The position numbers and the translations under genes were made by a program. The notes beneath the pieces were generated by a model. That model did not search any database, was not told where the DNA came from, and saw nothing but the letters and a program-made list of their open reading frames with translations. Positions 59,620 to 64,000 of a stretch of DNA of 64,000 bases are shown here, piece after piece; the first letter of the stretch is position 1, and each line of letters starts with the position of its first letter. Source of the DNA: Xestospongia muta (taxonomy: Eukaryota; Porifera; Demospongiae; Haplosclerida; Petrosiidae); contig OY848930.1 in assembly GCA_963693285.1 (NCBI GenBank), positions 558,001-622,000 on the forward strand, read 5' to 3'.

Positions 59620-61174
59620 ATGGCGCGGCGGGTATGGAGTACAGGCTCCCACGTGCGTCTCGATTCTTACTGCGTTGACGTAGAGAGAGAACTGGCCTCA
59701 GGACTGAACAAGTACACGCGAATACCACACACAGTAGACTGGAAAACGTTTCAAGATACCCTCACGCATGGAAAATTTAAAATACCTCCTTCTTTAGTTC
59801 AAGCCATTAGAGGTGAGACTACAATAAGTTAATACGTACTAATTGTGTTATACATTAATTTTTCTAGAAAGCTCACAGTCTAACACAAAGCAGTATTGCC
59901 ATGGGAGTGGGAGGGCGGAAATATTACGTACCAACATTAATAAGACTTATCATAAACCAGGTGGTCTCCGGAAGCTGTCGACGTCAGCGACAGTTGATAG
60001 TAACCCCTCCTCTTTTAACGATTCTAGGTTAGCTAGCGATGATATACAACAATGTCATATCAATGTAGTCTTAATATACGTTGTATGGAATTCTCTGTAA
60101 TAGATGCTTTGGGACATTGAAAACTAGTCTTAGTATAGAGGTGTTACTCAATATTGAGGTTGAATAATACATAAAATATGTTTGTATGGGACTAGAACTA
60201 GTGTCCAAAATATATAGTGTGGGTTAATTGTATAAGCTTTTTGTGTTCATTATTAAATTAATGTTATAATTTATAAGACATATTGTGTAATGGTAGTACT
60301 TATTATGCCAAGCTCAACACAATAATAATAATAATAATAATAAAAGCTGTAGATGATAAAATATTTACAATTATTTGTTTATAATTTAAAGTGAGTAATT
60401 TGTAATGAGAGTATATAAACTAACACATACTTAGTTCATTAACCTAATCACCTTCATTGTTCTGATTTCTCCAATTAGAATTGCTACCCAAATCGTCAGT
60501 AATACAACCTCATCTACATCACTTCACCCAGTAAGTTCACCCTCCTCCATTACTGGCTGTTAGTTTAGAGGGTGGTCTACCTCCTACATACTTTCCTCTT
60601 TGATAGGGACACGCACCATTAAGCCTTGATGAGCTACCCACCTGAAGACATTCTTTTGGTTTTAACTATTAACATACCACAGAAAATTCTTTGTTATGCT
60701 CTTTTGAAGATGTTCAGTATGCATGGTGATATTTAACTCACCACCCAAATATTATGTAGTATAGGGTTTGTTGTAAATTTTATGGGCATTTGGTTCCAGT
60801 TGTCTTAATTGCAAGCTGATTGAGATCAGTATGCCAATTCAAGCTGTGTTTGTTATTGTGGTGGATGCCGACCCACTGATCACAGGCATTTTTGCACTCC
60901 TGTTGTAGCTATAATTTCACCGCAAACTAATAAATTTTGTAGCTATATATATTGAATTTTTGTGCACCATTTTCTTTTCCACTCGAGACAGTTGACGTTA
61001 ATATTTATGCCTCACTAATCACTGATCAACTCAGGATGGTAAAGTTTGTAAAATGCATTGGGTTAGATGGACGTTTAGTTCAACTGTTTGTTAATTCTCA
61101 ATTAGGCTTTACCACTATTACAACCTGATGCATTGTACACAACCTTCAAGCTTGAACCAGCTCCACCTAGCTGA
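59620..61174 (+). CDS. Unrecognised basic protein
   Basis: Model with four exons in phase: 59620-59812, 59868-60027, 60479-60530, 61106-61174 (stop TGA). Start MARRVWSTGSHVRLDSYCVD. The first exon encodes DWKTFQDTLTHGKFKIPPSL, the second is Ser/Arg/Asn-rich and probably disordered. I do not recognise a family; no signal peptide or membrane span. The last exon (ALPLLQPDALYTTFKLEPAP) could be an alternative end, because exon 3 also joins in phase to the RRM-like exons from 61356. Intervening non-coding stretches (60028-60478, 60531-61105) show no other gene. Confidence 0.5.
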
Positions 61175-61229
61175 CACTTATTGTAGGTGTATTGATAACA
61201 ATAATGTTTAGGACATGTAAACTATTTAA

Positions 61230-61345
61230 ACTAAGTCTCTCTCTCCCCCCCTCCCTCCCCCCCCCCCTCTCTCTCTCTTTCTCTCTCTCTCCCTCCCTCC
61301 CTCCCTCCCTCTCTCCCTCTTCCCCCCCTCCCTCTCTCTCTCTAA
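61230..61345. repeat. C/T-rich (CT)n(CCCT)n tract
   Basis: Polypyrimidine run immediately upstream of the acceptor of the RRM-like exon at 61356; mixed CT, CCCT and poly-C. Confidence 0.9.
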
Positions 61346-61355
61346 CATAACACAG

Positions 61356-61667
61356 ACTTGGAGTCTTGATAAACAAACGTTATACTTCAAAAATATTCCC
61401 TCTACTGTGAAAGCTGAAGTGAGTTATTAACAATTTAGTTATAAAAAATCACTTATGTTACACCAGGAATTGCAAAGTATTGTTGAGTCTTTTGGCAATG
61501 TTACAAACTGCGAAGTTTTTCAGAATAAAACTAATTCCACAGGTTATGTGAGGTTAGTGACAGCTATAGTTAGTACCATGAGTGTGTTTATGCACAATAT
61601 GCTAGAATGGAGAAAGAAAGTGCCTGCAACTGGGTGATATCCTGTTTCCAGGGTATTCCCTATGATG
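61356..61667 (+). CDS. RRM-like exons, possible 3' part of the 59620 gene
   Basis: Exons 61356-61418, 61467-61552 and 61652-61667 are in phase and encode TWSLDKQTLYFKNIPSTVKA, ELQSIVESFGNVTNCEVFQN and a short continuation. LYFKNIP is a good RNP2 motif and the spacing to VESFGNVTNCEV fits the first half of an RRM. The RNP1 half is weak. Exon 1 starts phase 0, as exon 60479-60530 ends, so a longer isoform of the upstream gene is plausible. A terminal exon may lie at 62811-62868 after a long intron. Confidence 0.4.
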
Positions 61668-62500
61668 GTAAGTCATAAGTTCATTCAGTGAATGGTACAG
61701 CTGTTGCCAAACTGAAATTGAGAATAGTTTTCTTTTATACATGCTATATCCTTTCTTTATGGGAACATCTTCCCGCCTGTCACTAGTTTTGTGCAGTGTT
61801 ATGTAATATAGTCTTGTGTGTTTGTCAAAATCTTGGTCAACAGGAATGGTCTCGGTTATTGCTTGTCGGAGTCACAGTTTATAATCCATGTAAAATTTTG
61901 AAAACATAGCCACCAAATTTGACATGCACTTTCAATCTAGTTATAGAATGTTTTTAACCAGTCGATTCACTTCTCTCTTTATAAACTATCTCTGAATCAT
62001 TTGTTAATTCTAAGCTTCAATTTACAATTCCCATTTGAGTTTATAGACCGAACTCAATGTTTTGTCAAGTAAAATCTTGTGAGAGATACACTCTTTACAT
62101 GACAATCTATTGTTCAGACTCTTTGCTGACACTTTAGTTAATTGTATACAATAAGCAGAGACCAGCTGAAGTGACAAATAAAGATTGAATGTTAGTATGA
62201 GTGGTTAATGCTTTTTATACACACAGTGGCTTCCAAATATATATTTTAGTGGTTTTGCCTTATTGATAGTAGGTACACTAGACTGTTAATGATTGGTGTT
62301 CACTAGTCTAGAGTTTGTCAATGGCTACAAATGATTGTTTAGTTTGTAGTGTGTAAAGAGGCTTTCTGTCATCTGTTAATAGTGATTGCTTTTTCCTATT
62401 AGTTTTGATAAACTAGGTAGTAAACACTTGAAGGAAATATAAGCTACATATTTTGTGAAATTGTTAGCATTTTTAGATTATTAGATCATCAAGAAAAAAT

Positions 62501-62790
62501 GATAGCTACCATTGGTAAGCTCTAGACTAGTGAACATCAGTACTTACCACAGTGACCCAGGATAGCTACCGTTAGTAAGCTTTAGACTAGTAAACATCAG
62601 TACTTACCACAGTGACCTAGGATAGTTACAGTTAGTAAGCTCTAGACTAGTGAACATCAGTACTTACCACAGTGACCTAGGATAGCTACCATTAGTAAGC
62701 TCTAGACTAGTAAACATCAGTACTTACCACAGTGACCTAGGATAGCTACATTAGTAAGCTCTAGACTAGTGAACATCACTAACAATCACA
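62501..62790. repeat. 60-bp minisatellite
   Basis: Nearly five copies with an exact 60-bp period (GATAGCTACC at 62501, 62561, 62681 and variants), unit containing CTAGACTAGTGAACATCAGT and ACTTACCACAGTGACCTAGG. In the putative intron or spacer before the forkhead gene. Confidence 0.92.
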
Positions 62791-62869
62791 TTCATTATAA
62801 TATATTTTAGATACCTCTGGTCCAGTTGACTGTGGCTTTGCAATTGACTTATGTCATTAACACATGAAA

Positions 62870-63271
62870 TGCTCGTTGTGGCTGGTTGGGATCCAAGCTC
62901 ACATTGCTAATTGATTTGTGTGACCCTTTTCCCAATCTTCAACTTTTCAGGTACTTTCAAGTTATAAATACACTGATCTAATTGAACAATCATTTTATTT
63001 TCATTATTTTTTTAAAATTATGTGCTAGATTAATTTACTAGTAACCATCATTGTTCATAATTATAATAAAAAAACATTGAGGTTTTGCAAGGAATATTAT
63101 TTTAACGAGGTAATTAATTATTATGACGTATGCGCGTAAATAAAAGAATTCGATCGTTGTCCACGCATAAATAAGAGGGGAACGTTTTCGAGAGATTAGA
63201 CACAGTTTTACAAACTTTGCAAAGAGTTTTGCAAACCAACCCGATTATAGCATTGTGAAATTTGTAGAAGT
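62870..63271 (+). promoter_or_regulatory. Upstream region of the forkhead gene
   Basis: AT-rich 400-bp interval with no coding signal. 63120-63270, less AT-rich, probably contains the promoter and 5' UTR (GCAAAGAGTTTTGCAAACC). Confidence 0.4.
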
Positions 63272-64000
63272 ATGCCAAGCGTTTATCCAATGAGTGGAGA
63301 GCAGAGCTACGCAACCAGTGTCTGCGAGAAGGAGTTTCGAGAGGCACTAGAGAAATCGATGCAAATGAGCAAGAACGGCAGCAAGCAGCCCGAGCCTGTG
63401 GCGACCGTGCCTGCTAGAGCAATCAAACTCAATCCTTCCTACACAGAAGATGGAGACGAAAAGATGGCAAACGTCAAGCCACCTTACTCGTACGTTGCTC
63501 TCATTTCTATGGCAATCCAGAGCTGTCCAGAGAAGAGGCTCACGTTAAATGGTATTTACGACTACATCACTAAAAACTTTCCTTACTATCGCAACAGAGA
63601 AAATCAAGGCTGGCGAAACTCGATTCGTCACAATCTCTCTTTGCATGAATGTTTCATGAAACTCCCTGCAAAAGGAGGCAAGAACGGCAAAAGCCATTAC
63701 TGGGTGCTGGATCCGAACCACGAGGTCATGTTTGAGGAAGGCAACTACCGAAGACGTCGCAGACGCCCTGTAAAGAAAGTCACTTTCCCCCCAACTCACT
63801 ACCATAGTCATTACAGCAGATCTCCATATTATCCTCTGTATCATGGAATGCCAGATTATACCTCCCGGGCAATGAATCCAGCTGCTGCTGTAGGCTGGGA
63901 CACTGCAGGTATGCACAGTATGTTCCAATCACCCTATACAGGATTACCATCCATTAATGTCAATGGTAATAACAATGCCGGGCCCTTACAGTCACCACTA
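63272..64000 (+). CDS. Forkhead transcription factor, FoxL2-like (partial)
   Basis: Open from ATG 63272 ([13 protein letters not shown]) to the window edge, 243 codons, no intron so far. Forkhead domain at about residues 68-165: [30 protein letters not shown], the recognition helix [19 protein letters not shown] and wing [32 protein letters not shown] followed by a basic-Pro stretch ([13 protein letters not shown]) recalls FoxL2 ([11 protein letters not shown]). The tail is rich in Tyr, His, Met and Pro. DNA-binding nuclear regulator. The 3' end lies outside the window; the family call within Fox needs a tree. Confidence 0.88.
   Translation, partial: MPSVYPMSGEQSYATSVCEKEFREALEKSMQMSKNGSKQPEPVATVPARAIKLNPSYTEDGDEKMANVKPPYSYVALISMAIQSCPEKRLTLNGIYDYITKNFPYYRNRENQGWRNSIRHNLSLHECFMKLPAKGGKNGKSHYWVLDPNHEVMFEEGNYRRRRRRPVKKVTFPPTHYHSHYSRSPYYPLYHGMPDYTSRAMNPAAAVGWDTAGMHSMFQSPYTGLPSINVNGNNNAGPLQSPL

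Overview
The window looks like nuclear DNA of a marine sponge, most likely Amphimedon queenslandica or a close relative. This is inferred from the gene set and style: AT-rich sequence, dense genes, very short GT-AG introns (many about 50 bp), animal-type genes (Fox factor, CHD6-9 remodeller, SH2 protein, CARD-NACHT-LRR receptors) and a tandem cluster of cAMP-receptor-like GPCRs. No species-level marker was tested. Spliced gene models were built by hand from splice signals and reading phase. The closed models have coding lengths that are multiples of three.

Layout: 0.2-4.1 kb, three intronless tandem GPCR genes (+). 4.2-4.4 kb, a small inverted-repeat element. 4.9-16.7 kb, a 30-exon CHD6-9/kismet-type remodeller (-); its tenth intron is swollen by a 183-bp tandem array, a 39-bp minisatellite, a foldback element and an intact four-exon fragment of the m6A-writer gene VIRMA on the opposite strand. 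18.2-20.6 kb, RAB2 (-), head to head with TMEM42 (+, 20.7-21.3 kb). 21.4-23.5 kb, mitochondrial 2,4-dienoyl-CoA reductase DECR1 (-). 23.9-29.0 kb, DNA topoisomerase I (+).

29.26-44.77 kb is a direct tandem duplication with a unit of about 7.9 kb. Each unit holds the N-glycosylation gene ALG3, a CARD-like/NACHT/LRR innate-immune-type receptor gene nested in ALG3 intron 4, and the 5' part of RPUSD2. Both receptors begin with a hydrophobic leader ending in a 2A-like ribosome-skipping motif (DIELNPGP). The first RPUSD2 copy is truncated and has a stop; the second runs on to a full gene ending at 47.9 kb.

48.0-53.2 kb holds an N-myristoylated 5'-nucleotidase-family phosphohydrolase (-) with three tandem tRNA-like units in an intron. 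Divergent from it is an unusual SH2-WH1-GBD gene (53.5-57.8 kb, +), a WASP-like protein with no recognisable CRIB core or VCA tail and a different C-terminal module. Then come an RRM/SRDY-rich RNA-binding protein, COX19 (-), an unrecognised gene (+) followed by RRM-like exons, and a FoxL2-like forkhead gene that runs off the right edge.

Most single-copy genes are housekeeping genes in head-to-head pairs. The accessory and fast-evolving material is the GPCR cluster, the NLR-bearing duplication, the repeat-filled CHD intron and the SH2-WH1-GBD gene.
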